A stretch of 64,000 bases of DNA from Augochlora pura (Eukaryota > Arthropoda > Insecta > Hymenoptera > Halictidae): contig NC_135773.1 in assembly GCF_028453695.1 (NCBI RefSeq), positions 25,965,782 to 26,029,781 on the forward strand, written 5' to 3'. The translations under genes and the position numbers were made by a program. The notes under the pieces were generated by a model. It saw nothing but the letters and a program-made list of their open reading frames with translations. It had not been told where the DNA came from and did no database searches. Each line of letters starts with the position of its first letter. Position 1 is the stretch's first letter. Shown in pieces: positions 1 to 11,476 of the stretch.

Positions 1-73
1 GCGGGAGCTTGTCAAATGACCCGCGGACTGTAATAAACAGCTAGACACGGACAGCTCGAGGCCGCGACCTCCA

Positions 74-89
74 CCCCCCCCCCCCCCCC
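74..89 (+). repeat. C16 homopolymer
   Basis: Sixteen consecutive C residues between CCA and TTTT. On the minus strand this is a G16 run able to form a G-quadruplex. Homopolymers of this length are prone to slippage and to sequencing error, so the exact count is uncertain. Confidence 0.9.
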
Positions 90-681
90 TTTTCAACTCG
101 CAGCGATATTTTTCACCGGGTTCCCGGGGTTCGGTTTCGAGACGCTGTATAATGCAGCTCGCCAGATACAAAGCGGCCGCATAATGCACGCCGAGTGGTA
201 AATAATGCATGTTTTTCGCATCAGGAGGACTCTATAAATATATTATACGAGGAGGGACGCGCGTCCCCGCGCGCAACGCGAAACCGAGCGGGGGCGGGGG
301 TGGGCCGGCGAGTAATTCTTGGGAGACGTTTACGGTGCGCGTTCGCGCTACACAATACCGCAATTTAGCGAAACCGCGCTCTCTTTAACTGCGGGAATTT
401 CAATAAGCGTGAAAGCATGGTTAAACGACGACCGCGTCTGGGAGGCGCGCGAGCGCGCGCGCGCGATCCTCGTTCGTGCGGAAAATTTCTTGCGGAGCCA
501 GGGAAAAGACGCCGCGAGGCGGGAAGAACGGCAACGACGCCGGAGGTCGGAGAACGGTCGTCTCTTTAACTGGCCGTGTTTTTTTAAGCGAGCTCTGCCT
601 CGGGGAAGACGACCGAGCTCTCGTCTCGGTTTCGGTTATCTGGACGTATCGGTGCGCGCGTGATGCGCATCGACGCGTACG

Positions 682-708
682 AACCGCGCGCCGCGCGCCG
701 CGCGTATA
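682..708 (+). repeat. CCGCGCG heptamer microrepeat
   Basis: About three units of CCGCGCG in a CpG-rich segment. It is short and imperfect at the edges. It belongs with the recurrent CpG-only microsatellites elsewhere in the window. Confidence 0.6.
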
Positions 709-1377
709 GGTACACGCGAGCCGCAATAATAACGCCAGGGTATGACGAATAACGCGGCGCCGATGCATTATGCAATAGACTAAAATATTCATGATCGCTG
801 TTTCCTGCGGCAGCTATTGAACCGTGACCCCCGGTCATGATTTGCTGGCCCGACGATCAGCGAACGCTTCAGCGCGATTGTCAACGTTGAAAAATTGATG
901 CTGACGCTCTGGCGGCCACCGCCGCGGACCGCCGCGGACCGGCGCGGAGAGGACCGGCAGCGTAATTGAGGGCACGCGCCCGGCTGGATGACACTTCGAT
1001 TATACGATCGTCGATTTCGAAAGCCGGGCCCGCGCTTGTGCCGACTGAAAAATTGAGAAGCCTACGCTTTTCCAATGAATTATTCGGCCCGGCCAGAACC
1101 GTAGTGTCACGCCGACTCTGACCGTAACTGTACCGTAACCGGCCGTCGGGGGGTGGATACGGTGCCAACGCGGCGCCGTTCGGAAAGTCTCGATGAAACA
1201 GCGAAAACTCGGTTAGCGAATGGTTCGCGAACCCGCCGAGAGGGAAAATTAAATATTAGTCGGTGTATTTATTAAGGAACTCTGGCTTTGACGGCAAGAT
1301 GGTCCGCTAAGGGAATGCGATATCAAAAGACCCCTGTAAAAGCTGGAATATCTCGAGCAAATACCTGAAATAACTGG

Positions 1378-1402
1378 CTCTCTCTCTCTCTCTCTCTCTC
1401 TG
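1378..1402 (+). repeat. (CT)n microsatellite
   Basis: About 12 uninterrupted CT dinucleotides followed by a T/C-rich tail to about 1420. On the minus strand it produces an artefactual Arg/Glu open frame. GAGA-type repeats can bind GAGA factor in insects, but nothing nearby indicates a promoter. Confidence 0.9.
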
Positions 1403-2289
1403 TCTTCTTTTTTCTCTTTCGTACTTGAAATGCGAGTTCATTGTTTCCTGCTGCGATTTCAATTCGATCCCCCTTTTACTCTTACCTGAAACAGAGAAAA
1501 ATACCAGAGTTAGCTGCAATATCCTACTATTACGCGGGGCATACTGAAAGATCATAGAAAACTCCGATAATGGCGCCGCGCAAGGAGAGTAACAGTATCG
1601 GGGAGGGAGGTGAAACGCGGAGGGAATTGCTAGCGAATACGGGTGCTCTCTCGAAATCGCTCGGTGCCGCGCGGTGGTTACATGGAAAAAGTCAATGCGT
1701 GGGAAAATTGAGAGGCGCGCGCGTCGTTCGAGCCCCGCGTTCCCGTTTACATTGCTTATTTACATACATTAACGTTCCGTTACATTAGCCATCGGGACAC
1801 GGGGCATTTCAACTAATTTATGTGTTTATCCGATCTCGTTCTATTTGTTCTGCCTGGATTCGTTTCGCCGGCGAATTATAATATAATTTCGTAATTTGTC
1901 AAGTCACGGTCGTTCATCATCGTTTCCAGATAACGTTACCGTTTTCGAAATCACAGCATCGCCGCCGGCGATCACCTAACAGACGCGTCAACCGGTGAAA
2001 AAGAATCTTTCTTGATTAACGCCGTCGACCTTAACACCGCCAAGTATATAGGCCAAAATGTCATCGAGAATTTCGATATTCGTGTTTATATCTGTAAACG
2101 TGGTCGCCGGGGTCATTTGACAGATATTTTTCACAGATAATTGTCATAGATGGTACTTGATAATTAAATAAAAAAAAGAGAAGAGTGGTGAACGTTTCGT
2201 GCATGATTGGATAAGTATAGCTGCCAATCATTTCTATTAAATCGAAACAAGATTTGAATCCCCTGTCATCGAAATCTCGTGGCATAAAG
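1403..2289. other. non-coding interval
   Basis: No gene, RNA gene or recognisable transposon was found. Composition shifts from GC-rich (about 1560-1760) to AT-rich. Short open frames show no conserved motif. Confidence 0.55.
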
Positions 2290-2480
2290 GAAATGATTAA
2301 AGACGAAACAGTCGTAATCAAAGTAGCTCCGGAAGACGCAGCAGTGCGAGGGGTTAATTTCGATGCAAGTGTCCCAGGTAAAAAGTAAATGCACCCAATG
2401 ATCCCCGGAACGAAAGTTAACGGAAACGCGAAAACAGCGAGCATTAACGCCGAGAAAAAGTGGTTCGGCGAAGAAAAGAA
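2290..2480 (-). pseudogene. possible remnant of a TMEM230/TMEM134-like membrane protein (very tentative)
   Basis: Read on the minus strand, one frame gives a hydrophobic stretch ending GIIGCIYFLPG. This resembles the last membrane segment of the TMEM230/TMEM134 (DUF872) family, where an I-I-G-x-x-x-F-(L/I)-P-G motif precedes a short tail. The next residues are open but unrelated in this frame. The neighbouring frame, reached by a one-base shift, reads RSYFDYDCFVFN, loosely like the family's R-G-Y-x-Y-D-D tail. The distance from the FLPG motif to this Arg is 41 nt, one short of the 14 codons in the family pattern I recall. Upstream membrane segments are not identifiable, and no splice sites or start are convincing. 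If real, it is a frameshifted fragment, not a working gene. Chance resemblance is the leading alternative. Confidence 0.15.
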
Positions 2481-5400
2481 TCGGTTTCAGATGCTGTTCC
2501 ATTTGCAAGGCGGTTGCGTTTTCAAGGACCTTAAGGGCGTGGCTTGGGTTCCCGGGTGTCCCTGAACGAGATGGTTACATCCCCCTTCCCCCGCGCCCAC
2601 GGCCACGCAAGAAACTAAGACGCGGGCCGGTGCCGTTCGCCGCGGCAACGCACACTTCACTTTTTCTGGGGATTTTATTCCACCGCCGAGGCAAAACCGA
2701 CGGCACAACTGTCTGGCAAGTTCCTAAAGCAGCCGAGTGCTTCCACCGGCGTTTTCTTCTGATCCTCAGGCAGTCGGTTCGCACGTCCGCCTTTATTTTC
2801 CTCGCGCACCGTTGCGGCCGCGAAAAACATTTCGGTTTCGCGCTGACGGCCCGAGCGCCGGAATGAATATTTCTTTCAGGCTCCGGCAACCGGCTGGAAA
2901 AAGAGTTACCATCGCCGGCTAATTCACATGGCGGAGATAATGCTTTCGGAACGCGATCTTGGGAACGTGATATATAGTAATGGGCACATCTGCGATGGAA
3001 AGATACCGTTTCCTGTAACACGTACGTGTCTAAAAGCCTGCGACGTGGCATCATATCGTCGAAAGTATATATTATGATATAACTATTTGCTAAGCAGTTC
3101 CTTCATTCGTTTAACCCCTTCGCTCCGACTCCCGGAATTCGTAGTACAACCAGACAGGGGATGATTCTACATAAAAATGAATAAGAAAATAGTTTGGTAT
3201 AACAAGATATTAATACAAATCTCCGTCACGAGTCTGCCTCGTTAAAATACGGTAAGGTGTCGATAACTAATAAAACAATTGAATAAAGCACGAAACATCC
3301 GCGAAAACTACGTTAAAGTTAATTGAACAATAGAATATAGTATTTGCGTATGAAAAGTGAAAACATGTAACATGCCGCGTTTATTCTTTCAGCCATAGAA
3401 ATATCGACACTTGTAACGAAACGTCCAGCGGAAGTTCAGGTAAGACCGGACAACGATTAGAACGGTTTAAACTGCCGGCGACTTCCTCGTCATTTCACGC
3501 GGTCCTGTCACCAGTTGACATTTTTTTCCCAGGCGACATAGGCAGCGTCGGGACGGCCATGAAAATAAATAAACCCGTTGGGGGCGAACGCCGGACGTCC
3601 GTTCTTTGTAATAAACTACGCCTGCCGCTCCGGAAATATTCTCGTCTACATTCAGCCGGCCGCGCCGGGAAACAGCCGCGTCCGCGAGAAAAAACAAAGA
3701 GCTAGAAGTCGAAAATTTCCCACTGTCACCGTGTTGAATTACGCGTCGGCCACAGTTCAAACGTGCTTGGTCCACGCGACATTCATTGCCTGCCCGCTAT
3801 TTTATTAGGATCGCCATTCGGCCGCGCGGTCTTCGGCGGACAAACTTCCCGGATGAAGGATCCCGCGGAATATAACAACAGACTTTGCGAAACGCAGAGG
3901 AGGACCAACGGGAGCAAGTTTCGTCGGGGTCACTTGAACATTTAGTTCGTTTGAAGTTAGAAATGCCATTGCAAAGGACTTGGGTCGCCTCTGCCATAAA
4001 CAAGGACTTTCCCGGTGATACTTCTCAGTCGCGGCGTAATCCTCGGAAAGTCAACCCACCCGCGAGGTAGTGGCTGCAGTCTGCTGATCCCCTTGAATGA
4101 AAGAGAGCATCGGTCTGCCGTCCAGGTTTTTTTCTTAAATTTTAAAGGTTTTCAGGTTCGTGGTTAATATGGGGGGTTAATAAAGGGGATTAATAATAAT
4201 TTAAAAAATTAACAAAGGGGTTGATAGATAACAATGTCTTCATGCAGCCTCGCGCGAGAAATCTATGGGCGAGACTAACGAATTCGAATTTGCGCAAGAT
4301 ACTTTGCATCCAGCATTCGTTCCGGACAAACTTCGTTCGACAAACACTTGACTAGTCCCCGTTCCTCTTCGGCGACCCCCCCTCGCGGCAGCAAACGAAC
4401 GAAAAAGAATCGAAAGTCGTTACGTTCCCGCAGTTATCGGGATGATTAATCGGCGGCCGGTCCGGTAGTCGTTTTTCTCGCCCTGTTTTTTTACTTTTTA
4501 GTCGCTACCTCGTTTAATCCAGCTCGCAATTTTCCGAAACACGCGCGTTGTTTGCTTACACCAGACGCTTCCGGTATTTATCAAATCCATATTTGATGCG
4601 ACTACTCTGCCGGGACTCTCGTCGCTGTCGAATTCTTGCGTGCGCAAGGCTCCGCGTTTTAGTGCGCTTAAAAGGGGGAACAGCTTTCGGCGCGGAACCG
4701 ATTTCAGCGGCGCATTGTCGCGGTAACCTGCGTTTATGGTTTAAAATTTTGATGCACGTGAATCCCTTATAAGTGTACCCCTTTTTGGTTTAATCTTGGT
4801 CGTTTTCCTTGCTTCTATATCAAAGTAGAATTTTAATTGCTGTTATTGTGATAATTGGATGGCCTTTATGCAAAATATAATTTTGTTGCCACGATTTTGA
4901 TAAATAAATTATCAATGGATTTAGAAGTGGAAGGAGACGTAATTGTTTTTAATACTTTATCAACCGCTAGGCTATTAATCGGCTTTTTACCTTGAATCTA
5001 TTGTCACGATGAACAATTTGTTATCTATTAATGAGGTAAAAGTGTTAAATTTTACTACTGCAAGCTCACATATCACCATATTAATATTAAATTTAAGAAA
5101 ATTTCCGAAAGCTCTCAGAGGGATAAACGATTTCCGTACGCATCGCCACGCTCGCTGACAGTAAGTAGAGTAACTGAGCGATGAACCGACGAGTTAGCAG
5201 CGCGTTATTCAATATCACATATTCGGTGCACTCCAATTTGCAAAGCGGAACGAAATAGTAAATAACGCGTGTCTCGGATGAAAAATTCACAAGAAATTTG
5301 CATATTGTCCAGGCGTTCCCGGGGCCGATAAATAATTTGACGAGAATTCCAGGCGCGACTGGGAGCAGTTCTTGTCCCAAAGTATTTGCGACCTGCGGCT

Positions 5401-6639
5401 TCAGCGACCACGTCTGGGAGGGGTTCGCAGGTTTAAGGGTAATCTAATCCTCCTCTTTAAGTAGCCGCAACAAGTTTCTTTGAAATTATACCTTCCTCGA
5501 GGCGAGTTAGCGTCACGTTATCAAATACCCCGTATACACGCACACGCGGGCTATCTTTAATTTCTCGCGTTACAATTACGGTACAGGAAATGTGCTAATG
5601 ATACAGAAAGACTACTTTCTACTAATATATTATATAAACATAACTTTTATCGACTTTTTTCAACGAATTCTCGTCGTAAAATTAAAAATACCCAAATGAA
5701 TACAGACAAAATGATATCGCATCCGAAAAATATTCCATATTATATATATTTAAATTATATAGATTTAAATTAGACATTACAAGCGGATTCGCTGATCGCA
5801 ACTGTTTGGACGTGGAGAAAAAAGGCTTGGTTTTTTTTAGAAATATAGTTACTACGGTAATTTGGTGTTCTTGGGGTCTGTGATTTTTGGTGAAATGTGA
5901 GACGCAGATGAGCTGGAAGGGTCTAACTGCCTTGTGTATGATTTGAAAATGCGAATGGTTTTAAAGATATAAAATACCGCAACATGTTCTTTTCTGACAA
6001 CGGAACATCAAATACCCCGTGTACCGAACAGAGATTATAGTGTCCCTCTACCTGCGCGAAGACGATATCGAACCGGTCCGCGGGATTTCTAGTTCTTACT
6101 CCCGATTAATCCCCGGGGATCCAACGACTTCCGAAGTTCTGAGCGAGAAATCTACCGGATCGAGGGCCGAACCCGGTCGCTCGTTAACGGACACGGGAAC
6201 CAATTACGGACAGCATCGAATCATTATCGCGAAGTTCGCGTTCGTTATCAGTTGTACACACGTGCAACGATGAAAGGCAAGCTCGTCTCCCGTTAAACAA
6301 AGGCAATCAAAGGAGAGGCTTCCTTCGATGGAAAAATTCGCGACAGAAATCCTGGGAAATTCGACGACGCTTCGCCTATGGTGCACCGGAGCCCTCTTTT
6401 CTTAGATCAACGCAGTTTTCCATGAACGAAGTATGTGTTGGCCTCATCTATTTTCCACGTCGAATTCTTTAGATCGAGTTTCACTTCGTTCCGTTGAAAT
6501 TGCAATCTCGGAAGCGAACAATTTCGCTTGCTTTTATTGCACCGAAATATCGGATAATTAAATTTTATTTACGTAAAAATCATTTCATCGTTTATCAATG
6601 TAGTTAATTGATATCTGATATCACCGATGTTCGTTTAAA
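2481..6639. other. non-coding interval, GC-rich to AT-rich mosaic
   Basis: No gene seen. GC-rich segments at about 2520-2930, 3470-4080 and 4340-4700 alternate with AT-rich ones. The 14-mer ATCAAATACCCCGT occurs in direct orientation near 5520 and 6008; nothing LTR-like surrounds it. A possible transposon terminus at 3111 is listed separately. Confidence 0.5.
3111..3132 (+). mobile_element. possible terminus of a third TTAA-target element family
   Basis: TTAACCCCTTCGCTCCGACT begins with the TTAA target and a CCC start typical of piggyBac-superfamily ends. It matches, in inverted orientation, a terminus near 6862-6881 (AGCGAAAGGGTTAA). The two ends are too far apart to be one short element, so each is probably a solitary end. 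Assignment rests on about 16 bases only. Confidence 0.3.
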
Positions 6640-6866
6640 GAACCTTTAATCGTTATTTATTATTTTAATCATTTAGCTTTATCTGTTTTTTATTATGGGA
6701 AGTATTTATTATTATTCGTTATTTATTATGGAGATCACTTAACTTTATTCTTTATTCATTGTAAAGATTATTTAGCTTTATCTTTTAATTATTACAGAGT
6801 TCATTTAGCTTTATTTCTTATTTATTGTTGGACGTATTTATCTTCATCCGTTATTCATGCGCTTCG
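6640..6866 (+). repeat. degenerate AT-rich tandem repeat (unit about 45-50 bp)
   Basis: The core ATTTAGCTTTAT (or near variants) followed by TTATTTATTAT recurs about four times with AT-rich spacers, near 6672, 6737, 6772 and 6806. Copies are strongly diverged, which indicates an old array. No coding potential. Confidence 0.55.
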
Positions 6867-6881
6867 TAGCGAAAGGGTTAA
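6862..6881 (-). mobile_element. possible terminus of TTAA-target element, inverted
   Basis: CGTAGCGAAAGGGTTAA is the reverse-complement form of the terminus at 3111, again abutting TTAA. No matching opposite end lies within 300 bp, unless the degenerate AT-rich repeat just before it is the element's body. Confidence 0.3.
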
Positions 6882-8277
6882 ACAAAGCAACAACAGAACA
6901 GCACAGGTCACCAACAGAATGCAAACGATACTAAAGTGCTGTCACCGGTCATATTGAGCAGTACGATGCGTACGACGCCAACATGGTGTTGAGCGATACT
7001 TTGCGCATTACACCGTTATGGCGACGCCTGGACGGCACAGTATTAACCATGAACATATCTCTCATGATTTACGTTGTTCCTATGTTCTCGTTAACACGAT
7101 CTCGATACGACCTGGAACTGGAGAGCCCGTGCTACAGGAGGTCGGATCATACGTTCCAGTGTCTCGCGTGAGAAATCCGGAAGAACGCGCGACGCGGAAG
7201 AATATTTTTCGCGAGGCACGGCAAGCATTCAGGTTTCCAAAACCGCGAACGGCTGGAACAGAGAGCCCGAGGTTGGAGTTCCTCGGTGGTTTGGCGTCGC
7301 AATCGTTCCTGCGTCGCGACGCAGACGGAGAGAATACAGTCGGCTCGCTGAAGGCACGGAATTGAGATCGAGGCGTGCGAGGCAAGCTCCTTTGTGTTCT
7401 ACCGCTTACCACACATCGAGTTCTCGGCTCCACAGGCGCTCCCTTTTTTTTCACGTTCCAGTCCCCGCCCCCGTCTGCGCCGACACCCCTTTTATCCGCT
7501 CTCTGTCTTCACGCGGGCATTGTTCCGGTGGTATCGACGGGGAAACGTATCGCGGCACGGTCTGCGTCCCGTGTACCCAGACGCGGTCCGCGCTACTGAG
7601 CTGTGAACGATTTAATTGAGATCGGCGGAGTCGAATTCTCTCGGTCTGAGAGCGCGCCAGACTTCGCCGTTAGGCGATTTAACCCTATCGCCGTGATTTC
7701 TACAGAAAATATTTACTTTTTACCTGATACACAAATTATTTCTAACGGCATGGTGTATCGCTTTTTTCGATATATACTATTACATAAATTGTTCATAGGA
7801 TTCTTAGCAGTCGAATGATCGAATTGGGCCGTCTCCTAGAGGCAATTCCAGCACCGTCCGCAGCATACTGAGTCAAGAGGGGAATCAAAATTTCCTTTCA
7901 TCGAACAAAACACTGTTTGTTCACAGTATATACTCCGAGCACCTTCCGTTACATGGATTGCTCGATGTCCAAATGGCTCGAGGCATCTGCCTGTGGGGAA
8001 TTATCCTTGCTACTAATTAATGACAAACCTCGTGCGCCGCGGGTAGCTTGACGTTACAGCGATTACGTGCACTTTAATCGTACTCAAATACCATGAAACA
8101 GTTACGCGGTAAACGAACAAACCGAATTAGCTGGCGAAAGAGTAACCGATATGTACTACTTTCCCTTTCTTTATGCGAAATGAATACACGACATTTATTG
8201 TTTAAGGTGCATTTATTATGTTATATATGAACCGTTCTGTTCTATAATCTTCTTCCGTCTCTCAGTAAGCCTCATTA
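6882..8277. other. non-coding interval
   Basis: No gene recognised. A GC-rich segment (about 7000-7680) carries overlapping open frames on both strands of 70-124 codons without recognisable motifs. After 7680 the DNA becomes AT-rich. Confidence 0.55.
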
Positions 8278-8353
8278 TTGTTATAAAAATTATTTTGGAA
8301 CGTAATAGAATAATTTTAGTGGTGCCTCAGAGTCACTATTCGAGTGCAAAAGG
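8278..8353 (+). mobile_element. truncated TTAA-target MITE, family B (right end)
   Basis: The last about 75 bp match the right end of the complete element at 46840-47079: an AAAATTATTTT block, AATAATTTTAGTG, GCCTCAGAGTCAC, then the terminal CGAGTGCAAA(A)GG next to TTAA at 8354-8357. The left half is not recognisable upstream, so this copy is truncated or heavily diverged. Confidence 0.7.
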
Positions 8354-8365
8354 TTAAGATGGTGT

Positions 8366-9036
8366 CACTTTTCGAAAATTAGTCTAAATGATTTGAATTT
8401 TCTGTAAATTTCAGAGAGACTAGTTCACTGTGTAATGACTGACATACTTTTTTTTAAATATTATTCTTACTTGAAGTCACCGTCGATGATTTCAAGGTAA
8501 GGCTATTACTCCAAGTCATGTTACTTGATAGTTGCGGCTCGTAAGCGCGACAGCCAAATGCCCAGCCGCACTTTGAGGTCCACGGGGTTCAGCATCACGC
8601 ATCGCAGGATAATCTGTCCGGAATATCGGCTTCCATCGAGGCGGTAGGGAAAATCGTTCGACGTTTCAAAGTCGAAGCAATCTTCGGCGAGCACGTCGCA
8701 TCATTATCATTCACCCGAGGCGCGAACAGTGTTTGCGAGCGACACTCGTCGCCGCTCCCATTCCGTCGTCAAGAGCAGGCCTGCAGAGGCGTGTGCAGAG
8801 TCTGGTTACCGGGCAGGTTTGCCGCGTTCACGTTGCAGTCAACCGGCGCGTTTCGCCCGGCGACGCGTAATTTTACAATAGAACCGAGCGACGCAACGCG
8901 ACACAAGCCGGGGCCCAAGGTGTACAAAGCTCGACGGAGGGTAAATGTTTACGCACCTGGAGTTTCGCATTCCATTGCTGGAATTGCACGGGAGAAGCCC
9001 CGTCGCAGGGCGGCGAGTGGCGCCACCGCTTGCGCA
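8366..9036. other. non-coding interval
   Basis: No gene. An AT-rich first part is followed by GC-rich DNA from about 8530. GTGGCGCCAC at 9017-9026 is a perfect 10-bp palindrome. Confidence 0.5.
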
Positions 9037-9037
9037 G

Positions 9038-9043
9038 TTCTCT

Positions 9044-9081
<38 letters not shown>

Positions 9082-9083
9082 CG
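9038..9083 (+). repeat. compound (TC)n-(GC)n microsatellite
   Basis: About 14 TC units run directly into about 8-9 GC units. The alternating GC portion is a classic Z-DNA-prone tract. It creates RERERER and LSLSL artefact peptides in the open frames around it. Confidence 0.9.
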
Positions 9084-11269
9084 TCGCCGTGTATCAGGAG
9101 AATTAAATTTAATGAATCCCCATAACGCCCGCACGCTGCATTATCCACGCGCCACCGGACCCACTTTGTCCGGCTTACACAGCCGCCAAGGCGAAAGCTT
9201 TTGTAATTTGATTTGCCGAATGCTCACGCCGTGCCGTGCCGTTACTGCCTACAGGTAATGCGCGGACTCTTTGCCCGGCGACCTCGAACTCGGCGCACCG
9301 CGTGATAAATTCATGCCCCGAGCGTGTGGACTCGCAGTTCTCCGGGCCTTGTTGCTCGCAGTTTGCTGAAACTCCTGTCTGTCTAGCGGCAGAGTGCACG
9401 GCCGAGCACTGTCAGATGCCAGTTGCAGGGACTTTCAAGAAGATTCGAGCAACCCAAGTTTTTACGCAAAATTTTACATTTTTGAAAAATTGTTTTCGCT
9501 ACGTTTAACTTTCTATTTTGAGAAAATTCTCCTGCGATTGGCGTTGCGCTGGATGACCAGTTGTTGACCCTGACTCAGAACGAAGTTCGAAGCGTCAGAG
9601 ACCAATGTTACATTTTCGCTAAGGAAAAGGTTACTTGAAACGATCACAGGTAACCCCCATTTCCCGATTGAGAGACATCTCTGGGACATCCTGTATAATG
9701 TCCCAGACATTTCGATCGTCTTCGATACAACATCGTGTACTTTTATTAAGGTGTTTTCAGTCTGTCGTTCGAGAGTAATAGAAAGCGACCGATACCGAGT
9801 GTTTCCATTGCGCGGATTGATGGGGGAAATGAAATCTTTCGCGAAGAAGAACAAATATGTTTGCAAAGAAGACCCGGGCCGAGTCGACATCCAACTATTT
9901 CAATATCAAATATTCTACGGCAGAGTTGCATCGCGAAGTTCGAAACAAGGAAAAATACTTTGCGCCAGAAACGGGGATCGCAGCAAACCCGCGTTCATAA
10001 TTTGCACGTGCGCGCACTCTTGCCCGCAACTTCCCCGGCAAAGTCGGCGAAGAATTCGGAGGGGAACGAAAACTGCGACTGTTCGCGAACAAAAAAAAAA
10101 AACAAGAAGTTCGTGTAAACAAATGGAGTTCGCCGTTGCTCCGTCCCGACGATGCGGCGAGGTATTAGGAATTTAGTTCTCCCTTTGGCAGCTTTGACCC
10201 GCCCGCAACGAGCCTAACAAAATTTATATTTATAAGAATATATTATAATACAATATATTATATACAAAAATTATTATGTACAATATATCAATTTATATTC
10301 TAACAGGATATTAATACAATTCTACTCGGAAAGGAAAAAATTATTTCAAACAACCTCAAGAATTATCCGTATTAACTATTACCTACTGTTCTTCTTACAC
10401 TACATTTTAGAGAATTAAATCTTATTTCCGCTTATCGTACGACCTTTTCCGTGGGAAAATCCCTATTAAATAAAACAATTCCAAGTTCGAAACGTAAAAC
10501 GGGATGACCAATCATTCCCAGAGCCGACGCATCGAAGTCAAGGATGAAACTCGAGCAAACAGTGGCATCAGGAAGTTATTGGATCCCGCGATTAAGTGCT
10601 CGAACTTCTTCGTCCGCCGCGGTCGAGCTCTCCCTATTCAGAAATTCGCCGTTTCCTCCCACCGGAAGCAAATTGCGTAACAACCAACTTCCCGATCAAG
10701 TACAACGTTCCCGCCGACGATATTCCGCTGACATTCGACCGAGCGGCGGCGGGAGGAGGAGGATCCCGCGATCTGTAAAGGATAGTCCCGTGGATTCGAG
10801 TAGTTTGCTCGCTTCCCTCGGTTTATTTGCTCATAGCCCAGCGGAATCTTCTCTCTTTAACCAGAAAACTTGAAGCGAAACTTTTGGGGGGATCTAGAGT
10901 CTTTTGCCGGAGTTCCCGGTAATGATTGACCTATTATAAACAGAAGCGAGCCGGGACCCTTCGAAACGGGATGATTCGACGAGCCCCGGATTCGGCTGCG
11001 TTTTCATTTTCCGCCTGGAGAACGATCCGGTATTCCGAATTAAGACTCTTTGATCTTGAAGGAGAAATTCATGCTTCCTGCGGTGTCGCTCCGCTTGGAA
11101 TCACTGGGTATCTGTGTTACCGCGTACACACAACGAGATTGGTATAACGCGGCTCCGAATGACTCTTTCAAGCAATAGGGATAATAAGAAGCGTTCGAAT
11201 TTAAGTTGGAGTTGCGTTAATTGTAAATAGAATGACCCGCCTTTGAGTCAAACAGACAAGACTCCTATT
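9084..11269. other. non-coding interval
   Basis: No gene recognised. It contains a short perfect hairpin at 9680-9707 (listed), an A-rich run near 10090, and an AT-rich TATA/ATTATA segment at about 10215-10320. GC-rich DNA returns at about 10540-11150. Open frames are under 145 codons and lack motifs. Confidence 0.5.
9680..9707 (+). repeat. 10-bp perfect inverted repeat (stem-loop)
   Basis: TCTGGGACAT and ATGTCCCAGA flank the 8-base loop CCTGTATA. The GGGACAT-CCTGTATA wording resembles termini of some arthropod elements, but no second copy is seen in the window. Confidence 0.75.
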
Positions 11270-11273
11270 TTAA

Positions 11274-11472
11274 CCTCTTCAGGGACGAATTTTTGTAGGG
11301 AACAATCTATTTAATTTTTTTATTTTATTTAAATAATTCTTACTTATTATTCATCCCATTTTGATTCTGTAGCAAATAATGTTTCCACAGATTCTCGTTT
11401 CCCTTACTCGTAGAATAATCATAATTTTAAGAAAACTAAACTTACACATACATGGCAGCATCCCTAAAGAGG
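11274..11472 (+). mobile_element. complete 199-bp TTAA-target MITE, family A (piggyBac-like)
   Basis: The element begins CCTCTTCAGGGA and ends TCCCTAAAGAGG, imperfect terminal inverted repeats of 12 bp (11 match). It is flanked on both sides by TTAA (11270-11273 and 11473-11476). TTAA target-site duplication with CC-starting ends is the signature of the piggyBac superfamily. The interior is AT-rich and has no transposase, so this is a non-autonomous element mobilised in trans. Ends of two more copies occur at 13271 and 43617. Family name not known to me. Confidence 0.8.
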
Positions 11473-11476
11473 TTAA

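Larger units (their letters stand above)
1..1377. other. GC-rich non-coding block
   Basis: No supportable gene. The block is GC- and CpG-rich and its short open frames are Arg-rich on both strands, as expected from composition. It holds a C homopolymer near its start, a TATA-like stretch (CTATAAATATATTA near 231) with no gene behind it, a CCGCGCG heptamer run near 688-708 and a doubled 10-mer ACCGCCGCGG near 909-930. Confidence 0.6.

Noticed and set aside
5517..6022. Direct repeat ATCAAATACCCCGT at two sites 490 bp apart, possible LTRs
   Set aside because: Only about 14 bases match, flanks are unrelated, and a match of this length is expected a few times by chance in 64 kb.
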